Shown here in pieces: positions 16,646-24,917 of a stretch of 32,515 nucleotides of DNA (its first letter is position 1; the number at the start of each line of letters is the position of its first letter). The translations under genes were made by a program, and so were the position numbers. The stretch lies in the NCBI RefSeq assembly GCF_002196705.1, contig NZ_NADJ01000009.1:1-32515 (forward strand). The letters run 5' to 3'. Source of the DNA: Desulfosporosinus sp. FKB. GTDB lineage: Bacteria > Bacillota > Desulfitobacteriia > Desulfitobacteriales > Desulfitobacteriaceae. Under the pieces are notes generated by a model. It was not told the origin of the DNA. It made no database searches and worked only from the letters and a program-made list of their open reading frames with translations.

Positions 16646-17179
16646 TAATGAATTTAGTTTTAATCCTATTGCTGGGACACAACATAATTGCTGCAAAGAA
16701 TGTAAAAATGAAATGTTTAATATTAGTTAAAAAATTATCTGAATTATTCTCTGACTAATAGTATCAAACGCCGAGCAACACGGATGTTGCTCGGCGTGAA
16801 GAGTGGCTCGGGCAAGAGAATATCTGTGCGCCACGCAGTACGCGGCTATGCGGTTCAATCGAAGTACCGCTATATCAAAGACTCATTGAAATATAATGTG
16901 TGAATGCGTTTTATCTATATGTCATCTTTTTTATCTCCTCAAAGGTCACATACAAATTGCAAAGGATATAAATCCGTCAAAAACCCTCTATTTATCAACC
17001 TTTCAGCCGTTCAATCTTCACGCAACATTCTGTATGCTGAGTCCGCGGAAACATATCGACTATATTTACAATGAAGTAACGCCAACGTGCCTCGGGTTCT
17101 CCATTTGTCGAGTTTAAAAACACAGATTTAGATTTATTTTGTAATGCTTTTGTTAAAGGATTTCTTCACTTATTAAACA
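16646..17179. other. Gene-free stretch with hairpin and possible remnant
   Basis: A perfect 12-bp hairpin, CGCCGAGCAACA (16769-16780) with TGTTGCTCGGCG (16785-16796), lies about 125 bases after the epoxide hydrolase gene; it lacks a T-run on the plus strand. Just after it, about 16800-16903 reads on the plus strand as an open segment (SGSGKRISVRHAVRGYAV) with no start, possibly a gene remnant. An open frame at 16896-17117 has no ribosome binding site and does not look protein-like. Confidence 0.4.
16769..16796 (+). terminator. Perfect GC-rich hairpin after the epoxide hydrolase gene
   Basis: Twelve base pairs with a four-base loop (CGGA). No strong T-run follows, so it may act as a transcript 3'-end stabiliser or weak terminator. 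Confidence 0.4.
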
Positions 17180-17860
17180 TTACTGGCTTTCAAACTTGTC
17201 AATAAAGAGTGTACCGTCACTCTCAAGCTCGGCGTATAATACTTCACTTACTGAATTGATACCAGTCTTTCTTAATTCTTGGTAAACCCATTGATAATTG
17301 ATATTTAATTCTTGAAGATTTCTCTTTACTATTTTCCCATCAACAATAATCTCAGTTGGAATGAGGAAACTTGTACTAGGAATATTCATATCTTGCTTTG
17401 TAACCGATTGCTTCTTCTGCTTCTTAGCTATGCTGATTTGACCATTTGTTTCTATGACAGCGTATTCTACATCTTGGATCGAAAATATATTTCTATTCCT
17501 TAACATCGTAAGTAACCCGTCTAAACTTAATCTCATTTTTGCCATAACTTTTCGCTGAATTTTTCCGTTTTTAATTAGAATAGTAGGGTCACCATTTAAT
17601 ATTCTTCTTATAGCCGCTGACTTTACACTTAAATATTCAACTAATATTGTTAACCCCGTCCAAAGAATTAAACTTCCCAAGCCTTCTATACTAGTTATAG
17701 CCTTGTCGCTTGCGAGCTCAGCAGCAATATTACCAAAAGTTATCCCTGTTATGTAGTTGAAAAATGTTAGATGACTTAGTTGTTTTTTGCCTAATAGCCT
17801 AGTCAAAATCAAAAGGACGAAAAATGCTAACACCGTCCGGGGTAGAATGTCAATTAGCAT
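17180..17860 (-). CDS. YetF/DUF421-family membrane protein
   Basis: The 226-residue protein has three N-terminal membrane helices (about 5-23, 32-50, 58-80) including the family motif RLLGKKQLSHLTFFNYITGITFGNIAAE. Two cytoplasmic repeats of the DUF421 type follow: ILNGDPTILIKNGKIQ and LIPTEIIVDGKIVKRNLQEL, each with the xGxI turn. The family is common in spore formers; some members affect spore germination or envelope physiology, but the molecular role is unclear. GGGGGTT lies six bases before ATG. It stands alone between gaps. Confidence 0.92.
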   Translation of the reverse strand: MLIDILPRTVLAFFVLLILTRLLGKKQLSHLTFFNYITGITFGNIAAELASDKAITSIEGLGSLILWTGLTILVEYLSVKSAAIRRILNGDPTILIKNGKIQRKVMAKMRLSLDGLLTMLRNRNIFSIQDVEYAVIETNGQISIAKKQKKQSVTKQDMNIPSTSFLIPTEIIVDGKIVKRNLQELNINYQWVYQELRKTGINSVSEVLYAELESDGTLFIDKFESQ

Positions 17861-18114
17861 TTAGTAACCCCCATATACAACCGTTATTTAATTACTAATA
17901 ACATAACCTTAAGCCAATCACTGTAACAAACAAATGTCCGTATCCTGAGCAACGCAATGACATTTCAAACATAATTCTTTCCTCCAAACTTCGATATAAT
18001 ACCACTAATTTTCTAATTTATGGCATTTACTTTATTAGAAACTTGCCTCTGCTTCAGATACATTGGAAATATTCATCGATTAGATCTAATGGCTTTTCTT
18101 AGCCTTTTCTAGTA

Positions 18115-18504
18115 TTACAAAACCGCCCTCACCTCAACACCTACTTTAAACACAAACTCCACCTCAACCATCGATACAACTCTAACCTTTTCAACGAATT
18201 TGCGAAACAAATCTCCTTCAAACCTATCCAGCAGCTTGCCATCCCTAGCATCCAGATAAACCTTAAATTCCTCTACCAACCTACCCTTCCACTCCCTCTC
18301 AGCCTCAGCCCCCTTTACTCTCTGCTTATGCGCCTGCAGCCTTTCAATCTCGGCAGTCAAACTCGAATATTCCTGATTATTCCGCACCATATTCATCAAT
18401 TCTTGCTGAAGTTCCGCTAACTTGGCCTCGATATCATCATAACAACTCTCCGGAACACTGATATCTTCTATTATATAGGCCTCTTTATTAGCAATGATTC
18501 CATA
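18115..18504 (-). pseudogene. C-terminal fragment of a large serine recombinase
   Basis: Only the tail of a site-specific large serine recombinase remains: a coiled-coil segment (LAELQQELMNMVRNNQEYSSL) and the closing LLDRFEGDLFRKFVEKVRV, MVEVEFVFKVGVEVR, typical of these proteins. The catalytic Ser domain and recombinase domain are missing. The frame is open upstream to about 18516 without a start codon. It marks an old prophage, ICE or skin-like element, now lost. Confidence 0.75.
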
Positions 18505-18560
18505 ACAACATTCATATTAACCACACTTCGCCCAATTGCCCGGGATACTCTGAAAAGGTG
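18505..18560 (-). pseudogene. Junction carrying a decayed copy of the zinc-ribbon/small-protein pair
   Basis: On the minus strand the bases ATTGGGCGAAGTGTGG followed by a close ATGAA match, base for base over 16 positions, the end of the zinc-ribbon gene at 19306. Here they encode GNWAKCG and a stop, followed by MNVVM, comparable with MKIVM at the start of the next gene at 19309. After that the sequence turns into recombinase. So this looks like a truncated second copy joined to mobile-element debris. Confidence 0.4.
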
Positions 18561-19019
18561 TCGATATAAATTGAAACGCAATCCATACACAATGTAACAA
18601 TTGACTTGGAATTAACTACATATCCTGCTAACTGTAATATTGTGTTAAAACACTAAGACTCTTTTAAGTATTTCGAACCAGAATAAATAAATCCCTTTAT
18701 AACCCCTTTGGGATCCGATAATGGCTACTATGACAAGTTATAGGAGCATGCACTACTCAAATAACGCCAAATTCAGGCTTGAGTGCTGATTTTGACGTTA
18801 TCATATTTTTGTTTAATTTATGTTTTTGATTGAGAATGCTATCTCCCAAATACTCGTTATTGCTTCAATTTCCATTACATATCAATTCCGAAAAATGGGC
18901 TTACGTTTGAACTTTGTCCGTCCCTGATGGACTTTTTCTTAATTTCTTATTCAAGACTAACCCTGATAAAACTAAGGGATCGTTAACATACACAATTAAA
19001 ATAAGCTACCATATACTTG
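18561..19019. other. Gene-free stretch
   Basis: No gene with a start and ribosome binding site. An imperfect inverted repeat (AATAACGCCAAA near 18760 with TTTTGACGTTAT near 18791, followed by CATATTTTTG) could be a plus-strand terminator. The plus-strand open frame across 18914-19396 is a shadow of the minus-strand genes. Confidence 0.4.
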
Positions 19020-19053
19020 AAAGGCTTGACGATTTTCCACTCGCCAAGCCTTT
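19020..19053 (-). terminator. Hairpin after the small-protein gene
   Basis: AAAGGCTTG (19020-19028) pairs with CAAGCCTTT (19045-19053), directly after the stop of the minus-strand gene ending at 19061. The T-run is poor, so termination may be weak. Confidence 0.5.
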
Positions 19054-19060
19054 ATTATCA

Positions 19061-19309
19061 CTAAATCTTATACGAAAACCACTTACAACTACTCAATTCG
19101 TACTTCAGTTGAAATTGTTTCATAAACCCATGAACCTCGCTCTGACATTCATAGACCTTCATTCGATTACCAGCAATCTTCTCTTCAGATATTCTTTTGA
19201 TCATCTCAACTTTAACGACGTTTCCGTCATGCCTAAAGCGAATCGGACGCGGTGTCCCAGGAATATCAAACCATGCTATCATTTCAATCGGGCTCATGAC
19301 TATTTTCAT
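19061..19309 (-). CDS. Small conserved protein of unknown function (MSPIEMIAWFD family)
   Basis: The protein has 82 residues from the ATG at 19309. It resembles a small protein family I have seen in Firmicutes that begins with a Met-rich MSPIEMIAWFD, continues with PRPIRFR, has EEKIAGNRMKVYECQS, and ends with LKYELSSCKWFSYKI. It looks like a compact mixed alpha/beta fold with two Cys. No function is known to me. The ATG overlaps the stop of the zinc-ribbon gene (ATGA), so translation is coupled; an in-frame upstream start (19330) would lie inside that gene and is less likely. A hairpin follows. Confidence 0.75.
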   Translation of the reverse strand: MKIVMSPIEMIAWFDIPGTPRPIRFRHDGNVVKVEMIKRISEEKIAGNRMKVYECQSEVHGFMKQFQLKYELSSCKWFSYKI

Positions 19310-19473
19310 CTCCAGCCACACTTCGCCCAATCACCCGTAATACATTCGGTACATCCTCCGATATGTAACAGTTTGTTCCGGCACACTGGGCATTGATCAT
19401 GGGCAGTTAACCATTCTTCACAGGGTTCCGTACAATAGGATTTCCTATTACACTCAGCACAGACATCTCTCAT
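19306..19473 (-). CDS. Zinc-ribbon microprotein, 55 residues
   Basis: This gene is too short for ordinary ORF calling, but its Cys pattern is persuasive. The sequence starts MRDVCAECNRKSYCTEPCEE and has CPVCRN, then CTECITGDWAKCGWR. Nine Cys are arranged as CxxC, CxxxC, CxxC and CxxC with a further Cys, enough for two zinc sites. It ends in an ATGA overlap with the next gene. The ribosome binding site is weak (AAGAAG at long spacing). Such a pair suggests a small nucleic-acid- or protein-binding partner for the downstream protein. The decayed copy at 18505-18560 shows the pair exists as a unit. Confidence 0.6.
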   Translation of the reverse strand: MRDVCAECNRKSYCTEPCEEWLTAHDQCPVCRNKLLHIGGCTECITGDWAKCGWR

Positions 19474-19580
19474 TTTTATCGCTTCTTAGTACATACATTT
19501 GATTTATTATCGAACTTACGTTCCCATTATAGCCACATTTCATTAATATATCAATTGAAAAACCTTCCTAACTATAAGTT

Positions 19581-19616
19581 TAACATCCCTCATCGACAAA
19601 TCGTTGAGGGATGTTA
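19581..19616. terminator. Perfect 12-bp hairpin
   Basis: TAACATCCCTCA (19581-19592) pairs with TGAGGGATGTTA (19605-19616). It lies between the divergent zinc-ribbon and lipoprotein genes. No clean T-run on either strand; it could be an operator-like palindrome or a terminator. Confidence 0.45.
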
Positions 19617-19767
19617 GGTTTCGTTTGAGGATAAAGAGTCAACCGTTAATCAAGGTCAAATCATTATTTGCGATTAATTAATCACTTTAATCGTATGAAA
19701 ATAGGTCATTATTCTTACAAGCCCTCATATAAATTTATTACTTGTACAAATAATGAGAGGAGCCAAA

Positions 19768-20271
19768 ATGAAAATGAATAAAGGTAAGTTAAAAACGATT
19801 ATATCTATAGCAGCCGGAATCACGATTATTACCTTAACGACAACAGGATGTAATAGTAAAATGCTTTCATCAACTCAAAAACAAGCCCCAGGCAATGCCC
19901 AAGCAACTCTTTCTACGATGACACCGACAACCGAGAAATCATCTATTCCAACTTCCAAGGGATCTGAATTAGCAAAAACCAGTTCTAAATCCACAACTAA
20001 TAAATCCGAAACAAGCACAGAACTTACTAATGAACTAAAGACGTATTTGAAAACAAATTATGGAATAGGCTCTCACGAAAAATCTTGGTATAAATACATC
20101 TCTCGAATAGCAGTCAATGGTAAGAGTGTCACAATTAATACTAGTCTTCACACTGACAAGAAAGTTGCGACTGCTATAGCCAATGCCGTTCTAGGTTGGC
20201 CCAAATTTAGTGGTATCGTTACTATTGAAGGCTCAAATGGCAGTACTCTTGCAAAAGAATCAAAAGCTTAA
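19768..20271 (+). CDS. Small secreted lipoprotein of unknown function
   Basis: From the ATG at 19768 (GAGAGGAG just upstream; an ATG at 19753 overlaps that site) the protein has 167 residues. A positively charged start and hydrophobic helix end in a lipobox, LTTTGC, with Cys28 as the likely lipidated residue. Residues about 30-85 are a Ser/Thr/Lys-rich linker. The C-terminal domain (about 88-160) starts TNELKTYLKTNYGIGSHEKSW, and has a VNGKSVTINTSL strand pair and TAIANAVLGWPKFSGIVTIEG. The domain shape recalls small alpha/beta BON-like folds, but this is a guess. A good terminator follows, so it is probably monocistronic. Confidence 0.8.
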   Translation: MKMNKGKLKTIISIAAGITIITLTTTGCNSKMLSSTQKQAPGNAQATLSTMTPTTEKSSIPTSKGSELAKTSSKSTTNKSETSTELTNELKTYLKTNYGIGSHEKSWYKYISRIAVNGKSVTINTSLHTDKKVATAIANAVLGWPKFSGIVTIEGSNGSTLAKESKA

Positions 20272-20290
20272 AATAATAGGTAGTTAAAAA

Positions 20291-20336
20291 GTTACCCTCC
20301 AATTGACTCTAAATCTTTTGGAAGGTAACTTTTTTC
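20291..20336 (+). terminator. Intrinsic terminator after the lipoprotein gene
   Basis: GTTACCCTCCAA (20291-20302) pairs, with one mismatch, with TTGGAAGGTAAC (20318-20329) and is followed by TTTTTTC. Confidence 0.85.
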
Positions 20337-20554
20337 TTAGTACATACATCTATTCATTTAATTCACGCCTTAGTACATATGTGGTTTAAAATAGCTAAAC
20401 ATTTTTTGAACCACATAATTCACTTAGCTCCGCATCTGCCCATTCGAACGATTGGCTAAAGCTCCTTAATTTAATATTGGATAATTCTAGAGGAGAATTA
20501 TCTTATTTATCGAATTACTGGTTATGGAATATTATGGAAGGAGCAACAGCTTTA

Positions 20555-21586
20555 ATGATGTACGGCAAAGCTAGTCCTCGAAGATCAGATTTTGGTAAAA
20601 TCTTTGTTTTTTTTATTTTGGTGCTCGTTATTTCCACTACAGTTTTCGTGAAAAATTATTTTTTTAATGGTTCTAATTCACTTAAAAAACCTAATAAGCC
20701 CCCGTCATCTGCCAATGCAACTTTAAATAACAATCGTTCCGAATCATTGGATCAACTAAATCCCACGAGAACCTCCGCTGGCCCAATCAAGGTGGTGTAT
20801 GAACTTCCGGAGAAACAGCCCGTAGTCTATATCACTATTGATGACGGTTGGTATCCAAACGAAGAAGTTATAAAGTTAATGCAACAATACCATCTACCCA
20901 TTACTACTTTTCTTATAGAACAGGCTGCTCAGAAACACCCTGACTTTTGGCATGAATTCGTGAAGTCAGGTGGGCATATTGAAGACCATACTTTTAGCCA
21001 CCCTTATTTGACGCATTTGTCACCGACAGATCAAAAAAATCAAATCTCTCAACCTATAGATTATTTACGCCAGTTCGGTTCACCACCTAATGAGTTAAGG
21101 CCACCTTACGGGGATTTCAATTCTGAAGTCGGACAAGCAGCCCATGATTCCGGGATTAAATATATCGTAATGTGGGATGCAGAAATGGAATATTCCAGAT
21201 TTACTACTAGAAGTGGTCTGGGTCTTAAGGCAGGAGATATTATACTTTTACATTGGGTTCCTGGACTGGATCAGGAACTTATAAAGCTATTGAACATCAT
21301 TCAGAAACAGAATTTAGGTATAGCTGATTTAACCCAGGCATTAACTGGAGAGCCTTTAACAATAAGTTGGATAAAAGCATCAATTCCTGCCCCCAAACCT
21401 ACACCAACAATGTCTACCAGTACTACTACTTCCGGAAATCCTAAAACTCCTGGAACTTCTAACACTCATAGAACTTCTAACACTTCCGGAACCTCTAATA
21501 CTCCCGGAGCCTCCAACACTCCTGGAGCCTCTAACACTCCCGGAGCCTCTAATACTCCTGAAAGCCCTGACACTTGGGGAGCATAA
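20555..21586 (+). CDS. Polysaccharide deacetylase with repeat tail
   Basis: This is a second NodB (CE4) enzyme, anchored outside the membrane by an N-terminal helix at about 13-33. From the ATG at 20555 (AAGGAG 11 bases upstream) it has 343 residues; an in-frame TTG at 20477 is a weaker option. Motifs: TIDDGW at 94-99 (the first Asp-containing motif with Ile for Phe), HTFSHP at 145-150 (the metal His pair), RPPYGDFN at 182-189, MWDAEMEY at 206-213, and ILLHWVP at 230-236 with His but Trp instead of the usual Asp after it. Residues about 278-343 are a Pro/Ser/Thr/Asn tail of six-residue repeats (TPGASN), probably a wall-spanning or glycosylated stalk. Confidence 0.9.
   Translation: MMYGKASPRRSDFGKIFVFFILVLVISTTVFVKNYFFNGSNSLKKPNKPPSSANATLNNNRSESLDQLNPTRTSAGPIKVVYELPEKQPVVYITIDDGWYPNEEVIKLMQQYHLPITTFLIEQAAQKHPDFWHEFVKSGGHIEDHTFSHPYLTHLSPTDQKNQISQPIDYLRQFGSPPNELRPPYGDFNSEVGQAAHDSGIKYIVMWDAEMEYSRFTTRSGLGLKAGDIILLHWVPGLDQELIKLLNIIQKQNLGIADLTQALTGEPLTISWIKASIPAPKPTPTMSTSTTTSGNPKTPGTSNTHRTSNTSGTSNTPGASNTPGASNTPGASNTPESPDTWGA
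21449..21556 (+). repeat. Six tandem 18-bp units inside the deacetylase gene
   Basis: Six in-frame copies of an 18-base unit like CCCGGAGCCTCTAATACT encode the six-residue repeat GASNTP/GTSNTP. Copies four to six differ by only one to three bases, which suggests recent expansion and possible length variation among strains without loss of frame. Confidence 0.9.
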
Positions 21587-21608
21587 ACAAGACTTTATAA
21601 AATATGGT

Positions 21609-21634
21609 CCCCGGTGTCATGAAAAACACCGGGG
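21609..21634 (+). terminator. GC-rich hairpin after the deacetylase gene
   Basis: CCCCGGTGT (21609-21617) pairs with ACACCGGGG (21626-21634). It is 22 bases past the stop codon. The T-run is short (TTCAGT). Confidence 0.6.
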
Positions 21635-21652
21635 TTCAGTCCGTCTAAATTA

Positions 21653-21829
21653 CCTACTGACAATTCGGGAATTCGGAGACTTTTGGAAGACCTCTTTTCC
21701 TCTAAGGGTTACAAAGTAGGCACACCTGCTTCGGGACCCGAAGCCTTAGAACTGAAAAAAAACAGTCACCTTTAATAATATCGGACATCAAAATGCCGGG
21801 TATTAGCGGAGTTTTTGAACACAGTGTGT
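21653..21829 (+). pseudogene. N-terminal half of a response-regulator receiver domain
   Basis: The frame reads PTDNSGIRRLLEDLFSSKG, then YKVGTPASGPEALEL, which fits the start of a Spo0F/CheY-like receiver (VDDNxGIRxLLxxLF). After two stop codons, a neighbouring frame continues LIISDIKMPGISG, the phosphorylation-site block with its Asp. There is no start codon and no third part of the domain. It is a decayed gene fragment. Confidence 0.75.
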
Positions 21830-22325
21830 GTACAATCGCAAGACAAACTAACAAATTCCTATAGAAAACGCTAGGAGTGGTGTTCGGTGCGCTAATTGGC
21901 GATCGTATATGTTATTAACTCCGTAGAAGGTGCCGAAGCTTCGGCCACAAAAGAACTAGATGGGCTGGATTCAGCCCAGTAACCTCCCTATCTGTAATTA
22001 TAGACCATCGGAATTCCTTAATAACTATCCAAGAAAAATAAAAAAGCCGGAGCACCCAAAACTCCAGCAGTTATCTCGCTTACATTTCACAAGTGTGTCG
22101 AAAATTAACACAAATCACATAAACCTTCTTTCACAGTCTCAATGGTCCCCTGTCCTGTACTCATACTAAGCATTTTTTAGGCTGTTTAACCTTAAACATG
22201 TTCCCGTATACGCAGTCAGAAAACATTACCCCTGTTTTTTATTCAATTCCGGATATTTGTAAACTCTTACAACCCGCATGAATAGTGGCTTTTAGAGTGT
22301 CTGTTTTCTTAAACAAACCACAGTC
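21830..22325. other. Gene-free stretch with coding-like scraps
   Basis: Short open scraps (for example EGAEASATKELDGLDSAQ near 21929-21982, and GVVFGALIGDR near 21880) suggest decayed genes but have no starts and no family I can name. A minus-strand terminator lies at 22036-22068. Confidence 0.4.
22036..22068 (-). terminator. Minus-strand intrinsic terminator
   Basis: On the minus strand GCTGGAG pairs with CTCCGGC around a nine-base loop and is followed by TTTTTTATTTTTC. It probably served the decayed minus-strand genes at 22326-22925. Confidence 0.65.
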
Positions 22326-22619
22326 TCAACGTGGATTGGTGTTTCTTCGTTGAAGATATCTAAGGGGCACTCCCTTGTCTTTACTATCCAATAACTCAAG
22401 GTTTGTGCAATCAATAAACACACTGAACTTTGCTTTGGGCGGTGAAGCAAGATTCGGTACTGTATAGAGCGTATTGACGGGTATGCCGGAGGCGCAGCCT
22501 AGTCCGTGGCGAACTGTCACTCTTTCCAAGGCATTATCTACGACGGGAGGTGCCTGATACTCGCTGTACAACACATAAGGGCCGGGCTTGATCTGCGCGG
22601 AGACAACATAAAGTCGCGC
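22326..22619 (-). pseudogene. Unidentified decayed coding segment
   Basis: An open minus-strand frame without a believable start reads SAQIKPGPYVLYSEYQ, then APPVVDNALERVTVRHGLGC and AKFSVFIDCTNLELLDSK. It looks like real protein but I cannot name the family. It follows the DUF1254 fragment in a different frame. Confidence 0.4.
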
Positions 22620-22621
22620 AC

Positions 22622-22925
22622 TAGGGCTGCGTCAGCGGAGATAGTTGTATCTGCTTCACGAGTTTATAAGCGGTCGAGAGGTCGCTGTCGCTGCCGACCA
22701 AAACGCGGCCAATAATGAGCACAGAATTATTTGGCAAAGAAATCTGTGCCCCCCCCTGCGGCACGACCCCTTTCCAACCGGGACCGCAAATTAGGTGGGC
22801 CCCCACCTCGGTTCCTGTGGTACGTTAACCGACATAGGCAAAGGTAGTATTTTCGACGGATCGGTGAACTGCACACTGTTATAGCGACCCAAATTCCCAT
22901 GGTCACAATAATACAGTTCTGGTAA
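22622..22925 (-). pseudogene. Decayed DUF1254-family protein (COG5361)
   Basis: The minus strand carries the core of a DUF1254/DUF1214 protein: ENTTFAYVG, a stop, RTTGTEVGAHLICGPGWKG, then SLPNNSVLIIGRVLVGSDSD and KLVKQIQLSPLTQP. The consensus RTTGTxAGxxxIxGPGWKG and NTVxILGRxLVxGxxD is clear. An in-frame stop, a frame change near 22850-22860 and missing ends show it is dead. The family is usually secreted and of uncertain function. Confidence 0.75.
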
Positions 22926-23062
22926 TTGATCCGTTTTCAGGACTTCCCGTCCCTCTTCTTAATAGAGTCGCATAATAGACTGCTATACTATCGATAATGC
23001 TTGTTTATTTTCGAGTGAATATCCATATAATTATTTTGAGATAAAGGCCTGGAGGTGCTTTC

Positions 23063-24829
23063 ATGGACAATGACTCCTTAAAAGAAACGAAAAGTGTTTT
23101 ACCAGAGAAAGTTTTAAAAACGATTCGAGAGTACATAAAATCCAGCTTGGATGAGTTCCACATTCCAGGCGCAGCTGTGGCCGTGGTAAAAGATGAAAAC
23201 ATAATTTTTCTGGAAGGCTTCGGCAAACGGGACATAGAGCATGAACTACCTGTCACTCCTGATACACTATTTGCTATTGGATCAAGTACAAAAGCATTCA
23301 CGACAATGTCCATCGGTATACTGGTTGACGACGGCAAGCTGGATTGGGACAAACCTGTAGCAACTTATATCTCTGAGTTCAAACTAAATGATAAATATGC
23401 CAGTGAAAATGCAACGCTGCGTGATCTCGCTACGCACCGAGTTGGTCTTCCACGGCATGACTTAGTCTGGTATAAGGCACCTCTCTCCCGCGAAGAGATA
23501 GTACTTCGTCTATCTCACCTTGATTTCGCTAAACCGTTTCGAACGACCTTTCAATATCAAAACATGATGTACCTGACCCTTGGATACGTGGTTGAAAAAA
23601 TATCGACGCAAAGTTGGGAGACCTTTGTCCGAACACGAATCCTTGACCCATTGGGTATGAAACGAACCAACTTCTCTGTAAATGAATCTCAACATGATCA
23701 TGATTTTTCCAAACCGTACAAGGTTGTTAATCAAACGGTCAAAGAGACGCCTTTTGCTAACATTGACTCAATAGGACCAGCGGGATCTATAAACTCCTCA
23801 GTAAGGGAAATGGCGCAGTGGGTTAGGCTTCATCTCAGTAAAGGGAATTTTCAATCGAGTCAGTTGATTAGTGAAAATAACATCAGACAAATGCACTCTC
23901 CCCACATCTTAATAGGGCCTTCCCAAGACGGACGAATCCTTTTTCCCAGTTACGGTTTGGGTTGGTTCACCGAAGTATACAGAGGACATCACGTTGTACA
24001 GCATGGCGGAAACATTGATGGTTTCACTGCCCAGGTCACAATGGTTCCCAAGGAAACTATGGGGATTGTAATTCTGAGTAACCAGGAGCACAGTGTATTC
24101 CCTACGGCGGCAGCTTATACTATACTCGATACATTTCTAGACCTTCCTAAGATCGATTGGAACACCTTACTGAAAGACAAAATTGGTAAGCTCATTACCT
24201 CACAGCGTGAAGGTAAAGGGCAAGTGGATGAGAATCGCGTGCTTGACACGAAGCCATCTCACGAGCAATCTGCCTATGTGGGTGAATTCGAGCATCCGGC
24301 TTATGGTGTCATTTCGATAACTTCGGAGGGAGATCATCTCTATATTGACTACCATGCTCTTTCAAAACAACTGGCGCTTGAACACTATCACTATGATGTA
24401 TTTTCGTTTGCGTTCAACGAGGTAACCTTCAGTGAAGGTGATTTTACCCAACATTTCAAGGTTCAGTTTCATAGCGATCTTCGAGGAAAAATTTCTCATC
24501 TAACCGTTCAATTTGAACTAATGCTTGAGCCAATTGAGTTTGTGCGGAAAACGGCAGCGAAGTTTCTAAATCAGGAACTATTAGAAAAATATGTAGGCGG
24601 ATACGATCTTGCCGGTGTAATCGTCACCGTTGCGCTTCGTGAACAAGCCACACTGACTGTAACTGTTCCAGGGCAACCTACGTATGAATTGGTTCCTATA
24701 AATAACACGGAATTTAGTATCAAGGAATTATCTGGTTTTGAGATTCAATTTGTATTAGATGAACACGAAGCCTGCTCTGAAGCTAGGTTTAAGCAGCCAA
24801 ACGGCACATTCGGATTAAAGCGCAGGTAG
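23063..24829 (+). CDS. Serine hydrolase, class C beta-lactamase/PBP-like
   Basis: The 588-residue protein has an N-terminal beta-lactamase-type domain: SSTK with the nucleophile Ser74 and Lys77, YQN at 165-167 (the YxN motif), and HGG at 314-316 in place of KTG. This is the layout of the estB/FmtA-like family, which includes D-aminopeptidases and esterases as well as beta-lactamases. After about residue 395 there is a beta-rich C-terminal region of the DUF3471 or lipocalin-like type (PSHEQSAYVGEFEHPAYG; later KYVGGYDLAGVIVTV). No signal peptide is visible, so it may be cytoplasmic. GGAGGTG lies eight bases before ATG. True beta-lactam activity is not implied. Confidence 0.9.
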   Translation: MDNDSLKETKSVLPEKVLKTIREYIKSSLDEFHIPGAAVAVVKDENIIFLEGFGKRDIEHELPVTPDTLFAIGSSTKAFTTMSIGILVDDGKLDWDKPVATYISEFKLNDKYASENATLRDLATHRVGLPRHDLVWYKAPLSREEIVLRLSHLDFAKPFRTTFQYQNMMYLTLGYVVEKISTQSWETFVRTRILDPLGMKRTNFSVNESQHDHDFSKPYKVVNQTVKETPFANIDSIGPAGSINSSVREMAQWVRLHLSKGNFQSSQLISENNIRQMHSPHILIGPSQDGRILFPSYGLGWFTEVYRGHHVVQHGGNIDGFTAQVTMVPKETMGIVILSNQEHSVFPTAAAYTILDTFLDLPKIDWNTLLKDKIGKLITSQREGKGQVDENRVLDTKPSHEQSAYVGEFEHPAYGVISITSEGDHLYIDYHALSKQLALEHYHYDVFSFAFNEVTFSEGDFTQHFKVQFHSDLRGKISHLTVQFELMLEPIEFVRKTAAKFLNQELLEKYVGGYDLAGVIVTVALREQATLTVTVPGQPTYELVPINNTEFSIKELSGFEIQFVLDEHEACSEARFKQPNGTFGLKRR

Positions 24830-24917
24830 AAATACAGCTCCCAACACTTCGACAGATGTTATCCTTGCTAAAAAAATTTTAGTTGTATCCGAAAGGACAC
24901 ATATTCATGAATATTAA

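Noticed and set aside
16896-17117. 73-codon plus-strand open frame
   Set aside because: No start signal and an unlikely composition; sits in a decayed stretch.
18914-19396. 160-codon plus-strand open frame
   Set aside because: It is antisense to the zinc-ribbon and small-protein genes, has no ribosome binding site, and its composition is not protein-like.
21449-21556. CRISPR-like tandem repeat
   Set aside because: The 18-base units are contiguous with no spacers and lie in frame in a coding region; it is a minisatellite.
23063-24829. Antibiotic-resistance beta-lactamase
   Set aside because: Motifs SxxK, YxN and HGG fit a broad serine hydrolase family, and no signal peptide is visible; resistance cannot be claimed.
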